Assembly: GCF_013004375.1 (NCBI RefSeq)
Contig: NZ_JABERI010000030.1
Span: 58,264 to 122,263, forward strand
DNA: 64,000 nucleotides
Source of the DNA: Acinetobacter terrae
GTDB taxonomy: Bacteria; Pseudomonadota; Gammaproteobacteria; Pseudomonadales; Moraxellaceae
Reading direction: 5' to 3'
Every line of letters starts with the position of its first letter. Within the stretch, counting starts at the first letter, position 1. A model generated the notes under the pieces. It was given only the letters and a program-made list of their open reading frames with translations, searched no databases and was not told where the DNA came from. This document shows, in pieces, positions 9,322-16,952 of this stretch. A program made the position numbers and the translations under genes.

Positions 9322-9820
9322 ATCTATATTCCATAAGAGAAGATCTTGCTTTCAAACCATTTTCCCCCTTAAGCTCAATCTGTAATAGTGTAATGACTAT
9401 TATTAGCGGAAGCTGATGATTGCCATAAAATGAGAAATAAAATAGCTTGTCTTTTATATCTGAAGTGAATTTTTTCTTTGAGCGTTTAACCAAACCTTGC
9501 TTGTAGCTTTCCATATCAATATAACCCAGCGATAGTAGGCTAGAAATGGCTTTTTTTTGAAGAATAGATATCCTTTGAAAAGTGATCTTATGGTTTATAG
9601 GGTCTCGATATTCTTTACGTAAATCTTTAAAATCTTTTTTGATCTCTTGAATATCTTCTGGAAATTTAAAGTCATTTATACACCCTGGATATGCTAGATA
9701 AAAATCAATAATTCTGATTTTATCTATTTCAATGGATGTGTTTTCACTAAAAGTATTTAATATAAAAAAAATTCTAAATATACAATGTGATAGATCAAAT
9801 GCAGGGCTGTATATTAACAT
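9308..9820 (-). CDS. ABC-3C-like system middle component
   Basis: 170 residues. The N terminus (MLIYSPAFDLSHCIFRIFFI) matches the pattern I remember for middle components of ABC-3C systems (MC5-like, start MLxYxPAFDxxHCxFR). These small proteins bridge the ATPase and the effector. Its ATG directly follows the TAA of the upstream gene (TAAATG), and its end overlaps the ATPase start, so translation is coupled. No catalytic residues are visible, as expected for an adaptor. The exact subfamily needs a profile search. Confidence 0.7.
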   Translation of the reverse strand: MLIYSPAFDLSHCIFRIFFILNTFSENTSIEIDKIRIIDFYLAYPGCINDFKFPEDIQEIKKDFKDLRKEYRDPINHKITFQRISILQKKAISSLLSLGYIDMESYKQGLVKRSKKKFTSDIKDKLFYFSFYGNHQLPLIIVITLLQIELKGENGLKARSSLMEYRYEHN

Positions 9821-10402
9821 TTAGACTGTCCACTTAATATGGCAATTCCCAGCGAGGAAATACATTAAACCATACATTCTATCACTAGTGATTGATTTCC
9901 CAGTACCATCTATTGCATTTAATGTATTGCCTATTACTTTTGTATCTATAATTGCATCAATTACTGATCTTGATTGTCCTTCTGCTATAGCTGGAATTAC
10001 ATAAGCTCTGTGATTGCTTGCTATGGTAGCTAAAATATTAACCAAAATGAATTGCCCAGAGTCAGATGCTTCATATCTAGTTATAAATTTACTTGTGAAT
10101 TCCTTCAACTCTAAAGCTTCATCTACTAAATCACTTCTAGAAGCTTCTGATAATTTAGTACCTAAATCTTTCATATCTGATTTCGGAGACTTATAGCGGA
10201 GAAGGCTTTCTGTAACTTCATGATAAGTATCATCATCTAAAAAGTTATTAGAATTTTCTAAAATTTTTAGATACATATCTACAATGGCCTTAGTTCCATT
10301 GTTTTTATTATTATCAAGATAAGTATGATAATTACGACTATTATCGTCTCTACCGACTATTTTATCTGCATTGTTGTCAGATTGATTGACTGGATTGTAC
10401 AT
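9821..10402 (-). CDS. ABC-3C-like system C-terminal-domain protein with N-terminal VGRDDNS motif
   Basis: 193 residues. The N terminus is polar and Asn/Asp-rich and contains DKIVGRDDNSRN (residues 13-24), nearly the same as the C terminus of the upstream membrane protein. The rest is an alpha-helical globular domain that I take to be the ABC-3C C-terminal domain, which normally carries a fused effector; here the effector seems to be a separate small membrane protein. It starts 1 base after the upstream stop and abuts the next gene. The domain call rests on context and general look, not on a catalytic motif. Confidence 0.65.
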   Translation of the reverse strand: MYNPVNQSDNNADKIVGRDDNSRNYHTYLDNNKNNGTKAIVDMYLKILENSNNFLDDDTYHEVTESLLRYKSPKSDMKDLGTKLSEASRSDLVDEALELKEFTSKFITRYEASDSGQFILVNILATIASNHRAYVIPAIAEGQSRSVIDAIIDTKVIGNTLNAIDGTGKSITSDRMYGLMYFLAGNCHIKWTV

Positions 10403-10403
10403 T

Positions 10404-10586
10404 TCAATTCACGCTATTATCATCACGCCCAACCATTTTCCCATTTACATTATTTCTTTGTTGTACAACTTTGTTAGAGTTGGAATTTTTAGAAATAAAT
10501 TTTTGACTTACGTAAGTGATTCCTGAACCAGTTAATAAACCTGTTATAAAAGTTAAGATATCGCTTAAAGAAATTGTAAATTCCAT
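10404..10586 (-). CDS. Small single-pass membrane protein with C-terminal VGRDDNS motif (candidate effector)
   Basis: 60 residues: one hydrophobic segment (about residues 5-27, with SGSG-like small residues), a basic stretch, then an Asn/Gln-rich tail ending GKMVGRDDNSVN. It is the first gene of the four-gene operon. The tail motif recurs at the N terminus of the next protein (DKIVGRDDNSRN). The design, a membrane anchor plus a short sticky tail matched in a partner, recalls bacterial effectors triggered by amyloid-like signalling motifs. Inference: on activation it would damage the membrane. No experimental basis. Confidence 0.75.
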   Translation of the reverse strand: MEFTISLSDILTFITGLLTGSGITYVSQKFISKNSNSNKVVQQRNNVNGKMVGRDDNSVN

Positions 10587-10611
10587 AATTAACCCTATTT
10601 AAAAATTAGTT

Positions 10612-10740
10612 TTAAACATCCCGATACAACCCAACAACTTTGCCAACCAACTTACAACCATACTCCAAAACCCATAGTTTTTTCTGGCCAGTCAAGGTTT
10701 AAAGGCTGTAAATACATATTTTCATTCATTGTCCAGATCT
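10612..10740 (-). pseudogene. C-terminal remnant of an S24/LexA-like phage repressor, frameshifted
   Basis: One frame reads YLQPLNLDWPEKTMG. After a one-base shift the next frame reads EYGCKLVGKVVGLYRDV followed by a TAA at 10612-10614. Together they match the usual end of Acinetobacter prophage S24-type repressors (...LQPLNPxWPEKT...VGKVVGLYRDV). The N-terminal HTH part is missing. It is a decayed prophage immunity gene. Confidence 0.65.
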
Positions 10741-10786
10741 GCTCTAAAAGACTGCGTTGGGTTCACAGCTTTTCTCGCTTGGTTAC

Positions 10787-11272
10787 TTAAATTTGTACAG
10801 GGATAAGTTTTACTTCCCACTGAGATCCAAAACGTTCATTTAAATAGAGCTCAATATTTTCTTTTGCTTTTTCACATTGATCGGCTTTTAGAAGAATGGC
10901 GTTGGTTCCAGTGGATAGTCCATAGCGAGTAAAACCATCCATGGCATCGTTAACTGTGGTCTTATTTGTTAAAAAAACCTGAGCTTTATCATTGGTGATG
11001 AATTTATTGATGTCTTTTAATTTTGGAGCAATTTCGACAGGAATCGTAATTTGAACTAGATGAAATGGATCAAGAGAAATTGATTCAACTTGGTAGTCCA
11101 CGCCTCTGGTCATACCACCACTGAAGCTTTGAGCAGTTTCATCAGCAGATTCAAAATCATCAAAGAGGCCTATATCAATCGCTTCTTCACGAGATTCTGT
11201 AGTAGTAAGCCAACCGTCACCATCAGGAATGATGTAGCAATTTTCTGAGATCAGTTTAATTATATAAGACAT
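10787..11272 (-). CDS. Hypothetical phage-island protein
   Basis: 161 residues, acidic and soluble, with no signal peptide or membrane segment. I do not recognise the family. It sits between a decayed repressor and two small DNA-binding genes on the same strand, so it is probably a cargo or early gene of the former prophage. Confidence 0.6.
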   Translation of the reverse strand: MSYIIKLISENCYIIPDGDGWLTTTESREEAIDIGLFDDFESADETAQSFSGGMTRGVDYQVESISLDPFHLVQITIPVEIAPKLKDINKFITNDKAQVFLTNKTTVNDAMDGFTRYGLSTGTNAILLKADQCEKAKENIELYLNERFGSQWEVKLIPVQI

Positions 11273-11375
11273 ATACCCCCCAGTATTTTCTTTCTTAGCA
11301 GTGGTTTATAACGTTTATTGAGGACTTTTCCAACAACTATATTTTGGTAAGTTACATTTTAAGTAATTAATAGAA

Positions 11376-11669
11376 TCAATTTTTCCTAGGTCTTCCTCTT
11401 CTGTTTTTCATGTTCATTTTAAGAAAGGGGATTACGATATTTGGATCATAAAGATTCTTCCCAGTACTGCCGATATTAAATAATTCTAATTGCCTAGAAA
11501 GGGTATCTCTTGACATCGGAAAGCGTTTAGTAAGCCAGGTTAGATCTACCAGATCAGGATATTGCTCTGTTTCTAAGGCAACTACTGTGGCGCCGTGAAT
11601 TTTATCTCCCAAACATATTTTAGGAGGGGTGTCGCTTTCTACTGTGATGATGTATTTGTGCTTAAACAT
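11376..11669 (-). CDS. Hypothetical small DNA-binding-like protein
   Basis: 97 residues. The middle (LTWLTKRFPMSRDTLSRQL) reads as a helix-turn-helix and the end (NRRGRPRKN) has an AT-hook-like RGRP core. It starts 8 bases after the end of the HTH gene at 11678-11866, so the two are an operon. It is likely a regulator of a phage or mobile element. No named family. Confidence 0.6.
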   Translation of the reverse strand: MFKHKYIITVESDTPPKICLGDKIHGATVVALETEQYPDLVDLTWLTKRFPMSRDTLSRQLELFNIGSTGKNLYDPNIVIPFLKMNMKNRRGRPRKN

Positions 11670-11677
11670 AATTGAGG

Positions 11678-11866
11678 CTACTCAGGTTTATCTTTAAACT
11701 TTTCCACTTCTTTTCTTACCACTGACTCATACCAGAAAACATCTTTTTCCGTAATTCTAACCGGTTCAGGAATATGGCCTTGCTTTAGCAGCCTATAAAA
11801 CTTGGTTCGACCCACAGCAAGAAGGTCCATAAATTCTTTTGCTCGAACTCGTCTATCAATATTCAT
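11678..11866 (-). CDS. AlpA/excisionase-like helix-turn-helix protein
   Basis: 62 residues. The pattern RAKEFMDLLAVGRTKFYRLL followed by GHIPEPVRITEKDVFWYES is the MerR-like winged HTH of the AlpA/Xis group (FYRLL recognition helix, then I/P-rich wing). Such proteins act as excision or phage-gene regulators. It is paired with the next small gene. Confidence 0.75.
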   Translation of the reverse strand: MNIDRRVRAKEFMDLLAVGRTKFYRLLKQGHIPEPVRITEKDVFWYESVVRKEVEKFKDKPE

Positions 11867-11891
11867 AGGTATCCGGAAGTTAGTTTTTATT

Positions 11892-12176
11892 CTAAATAGA
11901 TTTACCTTTGTAACATGAGAGGAGCAATAAAAATGATCGAGTTAATATTACAAAAATTAAATCTGAAAGCGATTGCAACATATAGGCTTTAATTTTGGTC
12001 ACTTCTTTTTCATTACCGGTCTGGTCTTTCCATTTGCGTGTACTCAATGAACGCTCAATATAAACCTTTCCACCTTTCTTAAGGTACTTGCTAGCAATCT
12101 CGGCTAATTGATTGCTGGTGGTAATTCCATGCAATTCTGCAGTCTGTTTGCCTCGCTTATAGTCTTGTCCTTTCAT
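11892..12176 (-). pseudogene. Degenerate single-stranded DNA-binding protein remnant
   Basis: The stretch NQLAEIASKYLKKGGKVYIE followed by RSLSTRKWKDQTGNEK matches the centre of SSB proteins (LAEIAxxYLKKGxxVYIExxLxTRKWxDQxG). The N-terminal third with the first DNA-binding strands is missing, the usual TEWH is altered to TAELH, and the tail after KAYMLQSL is unrelated hydrophobic sequence. It is a broken phage-type ssb. Confidence 0.7.
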
Positions 12177-12435
12177 TGCTAAGTTGATAGGCCAACGGAT
12201 TTATAATCCGATGTTCATCAATTTTTAGGAACTTACCTACCCAATAGGGAGGCTGAGGTCGAACTTTTTAAAGACGTTTGATCTTTACTTCAAGCATGCA
12301 CAGGAACTCTTATTTATTGAAAGACCATGCATGGTTAATAAATCATCTTTTTAAAGAAAATAAGAGAAATTGTCATTTTAAAATCAAAGGTAAACTTTTA
12401 TGCTTTCCGCATAAAAATACATTTTTGATTGGATA

Positions 12436-13608
12436 ATGATCTACTACACCACAACGAAAACAGATTGTCTTTTAAGCCTAATGCAGTGCATTTCTAACGG
12501 CAGTGCAAAATTTTGGTTTTCTGATTCTGTGAGTTTTTCAAAATTTCATACTGTTATTCCAAAGTTGATCTTGGAGTATGGCCTCGATCTGGATGAATCT
12601 GTACGAAAGAAAAAATCAGACTATGGCGAGCCAGTTTGGAGTTTGGTCATCAATTATGATCCAGCTAAAAATGATGTATTTCAATTTTGGTTATTTACAA
12701 CAGGGTATAGAGAGGCGCGAAGAAGTAAGCTGACGCTGAAAGAAATACTCGCTAAGAATTCGAGTATGGTACAGAAGCAAAAGCTCAATAGTATTTTGAC
12801 TGTCAAAAAAGAGAAGCTTCTACGTTATGGAGATTATGTACTGGGACAATATTTAGAGTTCAGTGAACTTAAACCTCAATATTCTAAGATTTATTATCAT
12901 CCTGAGCAATTTGGAGTAGTATTTAATACTAAGGTGATTCGAACAAAGACAATTGATAGTAATAAGAATTCAAATTACCGAATTTTTAAGCCTTTTGATG
13001 ATTCTGAGTTGAGGCGTTTTATCAGTATTAATAAAAATTTTGGTTTTGCTTTTCTGGAAAATGAACATACCCGTTGGAATCAGGCCTCTGTGAGCCTATT
13101 TTTACGAAATCGATTTGGTATTAAATTTGGTGAGGATGTCAGTTATAACGATCGATTGAAGGAACTTAGCAGGGCATTACGTGGGGTTCGTAAAAAGCAT
13201 TTGGAGTTTTTCCAGCGTTATTCCCAGAAGAAAATCCGCTTCACCTGGTATCTATCCAAAGATTTTATAGAGTCGGCTGAAAGGGAGTTAAATAAAAAAA
13301 TTGATTTAATCTCTACTGGTAAAGCAGATCGATTAAAAGAAGCTACATATCGATTAAGTGCACACGGTAATTTTCATGGCACCAGGCATCAAATTGGAAA
13401 GTTACAGGCCAAGACCAGATCAAAATTAAATAGTAGAGATCCAAACCATAAGAAACTGAATCAAATGTATTTCCCTCAAAATCTCCACTATGTGCGGTTC
13501 ACTGCTAAAAAGGCTCAGAATATGAAAGAGTTTGAATTATTGTGTCGAAATGCAGATAAGATTTATTTGAATAAACAGAGTCGATCGAGATCTAAAACCA
13601 ATTGTTGA
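12436..13608 (+). CDS. Hypothetical 390-residue protein beside iteron-like repeats
   Basis: I do not recognise this protein. It is basic (end KQSRSRSKTNC) and rich in aromatic and charged residues, with a helix rich in Arg/Lys near 230-260 (LSRALRGVRKKHLEFFQRYS) and FHGTRHQIGKLQAKTRSK near 325. No signal peptide or membrane segment. A set of 24-bp palindrome-containing repeats begins about 40 bases after its stop, which would fit a DNA-binding or replication role, but that is inference only. Confidence 0.6.
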   Translation: MIYYTTTKTDCLLSLMQCISNGSAKFWFSDSVSFSKFHTVIPKLILEYGLDLDESVRKKKSDYGEPVWSLVINYDPAKNDVFQFWLFTTGYREARRSKLTLKEILAKNSSMVQKQKLNSILTVKKEKLLRYGDYVLGQYLEFSELKPQYSKIYYHPEQFGVVFNTKVIRTKTIDSNKNSNYRIFKPFDDSELRRFISINKNFGFAFLENEHTRWNQASVSLFLRNRFGIKFGEDVSYNDRLKELSRALRGVRKKHLEFFQRYSQKKIRFTWYLSKDFIESAERELNKKIDLISTGKADRLKEATYRLSAHGNFHGTRHQIGKLQAKTRSKLNSRDPNHKKLNQMYFPQNLHYVRFTAKKAQNMKEFELLCRNADKIYLNKQSRSRSKTNC

Positions 13609-13961
13609 TCTAGTTCAATCCTCCAATAATCTTTAGAAATTGTAATATACCCAATATTGGTATCATTCCTAAAACGGTAATATTCCCAATTTTGGGATTT
13701 TGAATGTACCCGTTTTTGGGATTTTGAACGATCCCGTTTTTGGGATGCAGAACCTATCAATGAATCTACCATTGAATCAATCATCTCTCTTTTAAGAGAG
13801 CGCCGTCTTAATTCAAGGTTAAATCTTCTTCCATATTCAAGAATGAACTTTAAAAGCAACTTGATATATGCACCAATTTTGCACTGGCTTGAGCTGTGAA
13901 CGATTTTAATTAAAAAAATGATAAATGGTACATCAATAATTTTTGTGAGCTTGTAGGGCAA
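13563..13961 (-). CDS. Doubtful ORF spanning the 24-bp repeats
   Basis: 132 codons from a TTG. The repeats are read as an 8-residue period (SKSQKRDR / SKSQKRVH / SKSQNWEY), which is what a tandem DNA repeat of 24 bp would give in any open frame. Its end overlaps the 390-residue gene. There is no recognisable domain. It may be only an open frame over a DNA element. Confidence 0.25.
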   Translation of the reverse strand: MPYKLTKIIDVPFIIFLIKIVHSSSQCKIGAYIKLLLKFILEYGRRFNLELRRRSLKREMIDSMVDSLIGSASQKRDRSKSQKRVHSKSQNWEYYRFRNDTNIGYITISKDYWRIELDQQLVLDLDRLCLFK

Positions 13962-14187
13962 ATTAGAGCGTTATATGAGTGTCTATCATTGGCACTATTT
14001 AATTAGATCATGTTCGCCGTAGTGATCCAGAATAAGACGATTGTTTGAACACAATATTATGTGGTGGAAATAGCTAGAAATATAGGGTTTTGCTCCCTGC
14101 CTCGCGCGCGCGTTTTATTGGAAATATACCCATTTTTTAGGCGCTTAGATTACTCCTTAATAAGTTGAAACTTATGGAGGTAAGAGT
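13609..14187. other. Intergenic region with repeats and a CG-dinucleotide run
   Basis: Besides the 24-bp repeats it holds cgcgcgcgcg near 14102-14112 and an ATACCCATTTTTT element near 14128 that resembles a repeat half. The strong GGAGG site of the next gene is at 14176. No other gene seen. Confidence 0.5.
13647..13752. repeat. Four palindromic repeats, three with a 24-bp period (iteron- or operator-like)
   Basis: Units ACCCAATATTGGTAT (13649), TTCCCAATTTTGGGAT (13683), TACCCGTTTTTGGGAT (13707) and ATCCCGTTTTTGGGAT (13731). The last three are spaced exactly 24 bp and share flanking TTTTGAA. Each unit is a near-palindrome CCC-N5/6-GGG. This is typical of binding-site arrays for a replication initiator or repressor. 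Confidence 0.65.
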
Positions 14188-14493
14188 ATGGGGATTCTTG
14201 TTGAGCTTAATAATTTTGATATTTCAGAAAGGCTAATATTCGTTAAAAACACTATCCATTACGGCGCACCAAATTATAAAGAAATGATTGCTGACTTAAA
14301 AAATAATCATGAAATGACAGGGGAGAAAATTGCGCATCTATTACCAATTGTCGGGGCTTCTAGTGTGTATGATTGGGCACGTGGCAGTGGTAAGCCAAAC
14401 TATGCAACTGGTGAGGCATTCATTGAACTATGGAAAGTATTGATGGATAAAGAAGATCAAGATATTCCACGAATTAAGCACTGGAGTGTGTAA
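14188..14493 (+). CDS. Putative HTH phage regulatory protein
   Basis: 101 residues with a TGGAGG ribosome site. The middle (HEMTGEKIAHLLPIVGASSV then YDWARGSGKPNY) has the layout of a Cro/cI-type helix-turn-helix followed by a DNA-contacting tail. It is 3 bases from the next gene, which makes a two-gene operon ending in a clear terminator. Confidence 0.6.
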   Translation: MGILVELNNFDISERLIFVKNTIHYGAPNYKEMIADLKNNHEMTGEKIAHLLPIVGASSVYDWARGSGKPNYATGEAFIELWKVLMDKEDQDIPRIKHWSV

Positions 14494-14496
14494 ACA

Positions 14497-14970
14497 ATGG
14501 CAGAGTCAAAGAAACCAGCATATGAGCCTCTAGACTGTGATGATATGGAAAGATCGATCCTGTTGTGTAATGGAGTTGAATACTTGATTGATGAGTTTCA
14601 AAGAGAAATCAACTGCAAAGAGCCAAACCAGTTATATAAACGTGAATATCAGTCACAATTGCTAAAAATCGCTGATAACTTAGAAGAGCTACTTCATCGA
14701 CTTACCTATTTGGCTAACAAGAATAATAAGGAATTTTATTTCAATAATTTATATTCAATTCTTAAGAGCCTGAGTTGTACACCAAACGTATTAATTATTA
14801 CGGCGTATTATTTGGATCCACAACGAGAGTTCAAGCGTTTCGTCAATCGGAATACATTTGAATTCGAGTTAAATCAGATTGTAAAAAAAATACAGTTTAT
14901 TAAGTCGGTATTGCAATCGCTTTATAATGGAAAAAAAGCAGGTCTTAAGTTGATAAGTAAATATATATAA
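14497..14970 (+). CDS. Hypothetical helical protein paired with an HTH gene
   Basis: 157 residues, mostly charged helices with no membrane segment. I do not recognise it. It immediately follows the HTH gene (TAA ACA ATG) and is ended by the 14991-15017 terminator, so the two form a self-contained unit. A toxin-antitoxin or regulatory pair is possible but unsupported. Confidence 0.55.
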   Translation: MAESKKPAYEPLDCDDMERSILLCNGVEYLIDEFQREINCKEPNQLYKREYQSQLLKIADNLEELLHRLTYLANKNNKEFYFNNLYSILKSLSCTPNVLIITAYYLDPQREFKRFVNRNTFEFELNQIVKKIQFIKSVLQSLYNGKKAGLKLISKYI

Positions 14971-14990
14971 CCAGTAGCTGTTATTAATAA

Positions 14991-15017
14991 AAGGAGCTTC
15001 AAGGAAGCTCCTTTTTT
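14991..15017 (+). terminator. Terminator of the HTH operon
   Basis: A 10-bp stem AAGGAGCTTC / GAAGCTCCTT with AAG loop and a T6 tail. Confidence 0.9.
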
Positions 15018-15094
15018 ACATCTAAATACACCCATTTTTCTGTATAAAGGTAGCTATAAACTGTATTTTGATCGATCAAAATATAGAGCTAAAT

Positions 15095-15595
15095 ATGAGC
15101 GAAATTATATCACCAGAAAATACTGAACTTTTGACTTACATCATGGGTGGAGCACATAACCAATCGTATGTACATTCAGCACTTAATTTACAGACTGAAT
15201 TAGAACAAAAAATAGAATCTGGAGAAATTGAAAAAGCGGATACCGGATTAGTTAATCATTTTGGCCCTAAGCTTTACCTAAGAGAATTTAGTGCTAAAGC
15301 CGGCACTTTAGTTGTAAGTAAAATGCATCGGACAGAACATTTTATTTTGTTTTTAACGGGTAGCTTAAGTGTGTTGACTGAAAATGGTATTGAGCACATT
15401 AAAGCTCCATGTATTCAGCGAACAATGCCTGGAACAAAACGAGTAGTTTATTTCCATGAAGACTCTACTTGCATGACGATCCATCCCACTGAAAGTACAG
15501 ATTTAGAAGAAATTGAAAAAGAAGTAATTGTCCCACCAGGGAAGGAAGAAGAATTCTTAACTTCTATAGGGCGCAATATTCAGGAGATTGAATAA
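15095..15595 (+). CDS. Cupin-like phage structural-region protein
   Basis: 166 residues from the ATG at 15095 (an in-frame TTG at 15068 is less likely). The centre (SKMHRTEHFILFLTGSLSVL) looks like a small cupin fold with HxxxHF-type residues. Such cupin-like genes sit among virion genes of Acinetobacter podophages. Its TAATG overlap with the next virion gene fragment supports that. It is the only apparently intact gene of this block; function unknown. Confidence 0.6.
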   Translation: MSEIISPENTELLTYIMGGAHNQSYVHSALNLQTELEQKIESGEIEKADTGLVNHFGPKLYLREFSAKAGTLVVSKMHRTEHFILFLTGSLSVLTENGIEHIKAPCIQRTMPGTKRVVYFHEDSTCMTIHPTESTDLEEIEKEVIVPPGKEEEFLTSIGRNIQEIE

Positions 15596-15849
15596 TGTCT
15601 TGGATGGCAGTAGCAGCAGCGGCAGCAGTAGCAAGTACAGCACTTGCAGGTTATACAAGCTACAACCAAAATAAAGGCATGGAAGAACAAGCGGAAGCTG
15701 ACGGTAGAGCGCAGTTATCACGTGGTCGTCTTGAAGCTGAACGTATTCGCAAAGAAAAGGAAAAGGCTCAATCAACCGCACGAGCTGCCGCCGCAGGAAA
15801 TGGGCTTGATGTGCATGAATGCCAATGCATCCAGAGACATGATCAATAG
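15595..15849 (+). pseudogene. N-terminal fragment of a phage internal virion protein
   Basis: The start (MSWMAVAAAAAVASTALAGY) and the following helix (MEEQAEADGRAQLSRGRLEA, then ERIRKEKEKAQSTARAAAAG) match the N terminus of podophage gp14-like internal virion proteins. Sense is lost after GNGLDV (about base 15815), where the frame runs into the C-terminal part of another gene. This is a deletion scar. Confidence 0.6.
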
Positions 15850-16456
15850 TATTGCAGGAGAAAACGGCGCATATCGTTTATCTGCTTCACTCAATAACCG
15901 TGGATTACAAGATATTGCAGGACAAATTGTCACTGGTCAGGATTTGATTGAAAAGGGCTTGGTCAAAGTAGATGAAAATAGTTTAAGAACACATACAGAG
16001 AATTATTTGGCTGGCATTACATCACCAGGTAAACCGGACTTTCAAATCTATCTGGACTCAGTCAAGGCTAATTATGCTTATTTGGTTCAGAAGTCCGAAA
16101 AGGTTACTGATACCAAGGGTAGCATTCTGAATAAAACAATTGATGAGGACTTATTTAATAAAGCAATCCTTAGCGTCACTGGCGGGAAGTACACATCAGG
16201 AGGGTTCTTCGGAAGTAAATCTGTTGTGCTACGACCTCATACGGTAGGTGAAAAATCATTCCGGGAGCAATTGGAGAACTTTAATTCTCGCAATGCCCGT
16301 CATTATGGTGGATCTGACAAAGACTTCTTTATTGATCTCCCTTTAGAACAAGATCCTAAAAATCCCTATCGTTATTATTTTAAGAACGGCACCAAATACG
16401 TGATGGATAACACGGATAAAAAAAGACAAACACGTTTAACTTTTACGGTTCGATGA
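15816..16456 (+). pseudogene. C-terminal fragment of a large phage virion protein
   Basis: The frame that takes over here (NASRDMINSIAGENGAYRLS onward) is about 210 residues of normal-looking protein without its own ribosome site. It reads like the end of a long internal virion or transglycosylase-type protein, stopping at TFTVR just before the next gene's AGGTAG ribosome site. The join with the upstream fragment is out of frame. The parent protein cannot be named. Confidence 0.5.
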
Positions 16457-16463
16457 GGTAGAT

Positions 16464-16952
16464 ATGGATTTTTTAGCAGATGATGAATTAACGTTAAATC
16501 AGGATGATCCTCGTTTCAAACCTAAAAGTCAGCGTGGGAACTTTACAGATGGTGCATTAGGTACTGTTTCCGGTATTGCAATGGGTACCATTGAGGCGGC
16601 TACTGCACCAGATTCACTAATTAGGGGAGATAAAAAGGCAGCTGCTCTTAGAGCACAAAACCTTGAAATTTTTAAACCTGATGATTTAGGCGGTGTAGGT
16701 GAGTTTACCTATGGCCTGACTAAAGATTTTACACGTATTGGTTGGAACGCCGTAACTACACTAGGTACAGGTGGTGTACCCGGTTTAGCTCTAAATTCAG
16801 GTTTATTTGGTTATCAGACTTTTGAAGCAGAAAAATCAGATTTACTAAATAAAGGAGCTGATATAAAAACAGCTCGAACTGGGGGAGCCATTAAAGGTGT
16901 TACAGATGCTTTGGGATTCGCAATTCCTACTCACGGCGTAAACGAACAATGA
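16464..16952 (+). pseudogene. N-terminal fragment of a second large phage virion protein
   Basis: 162 residues with a proper ribosome site and start MDFLADDELTLNQDDPRFKP. The Gly/Ala/Thr-rich body (GALGTVSGIAMGTIEAAT) is typical of the N-terminal part of large internal virion proteins of Acinetobacter phages, which usually exceed 1000 residues. It ends abruptly at GFAIPTHGVNEQ, where the reading frame meets the YqaJ gene. It is truncated by a deletion that joined phage virion and recombination genes. Confidence 0.55.

Noticed and set aside
7426..10586. Reading the four-gene operon as a Wadjet, Gabija or RecF repair locus
   Set aside because: There is no nuclease, topoisomerase-like or helicase partner. 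The adaptor-like protein and the membrane mini-protein fit an ABC-3C layout better.
13647..13752. CRISPR array
   Set aside because: Units are only 24 bp apart with no unique spacers and no cas genes nearby; the palindromes fit protein-binding sites.
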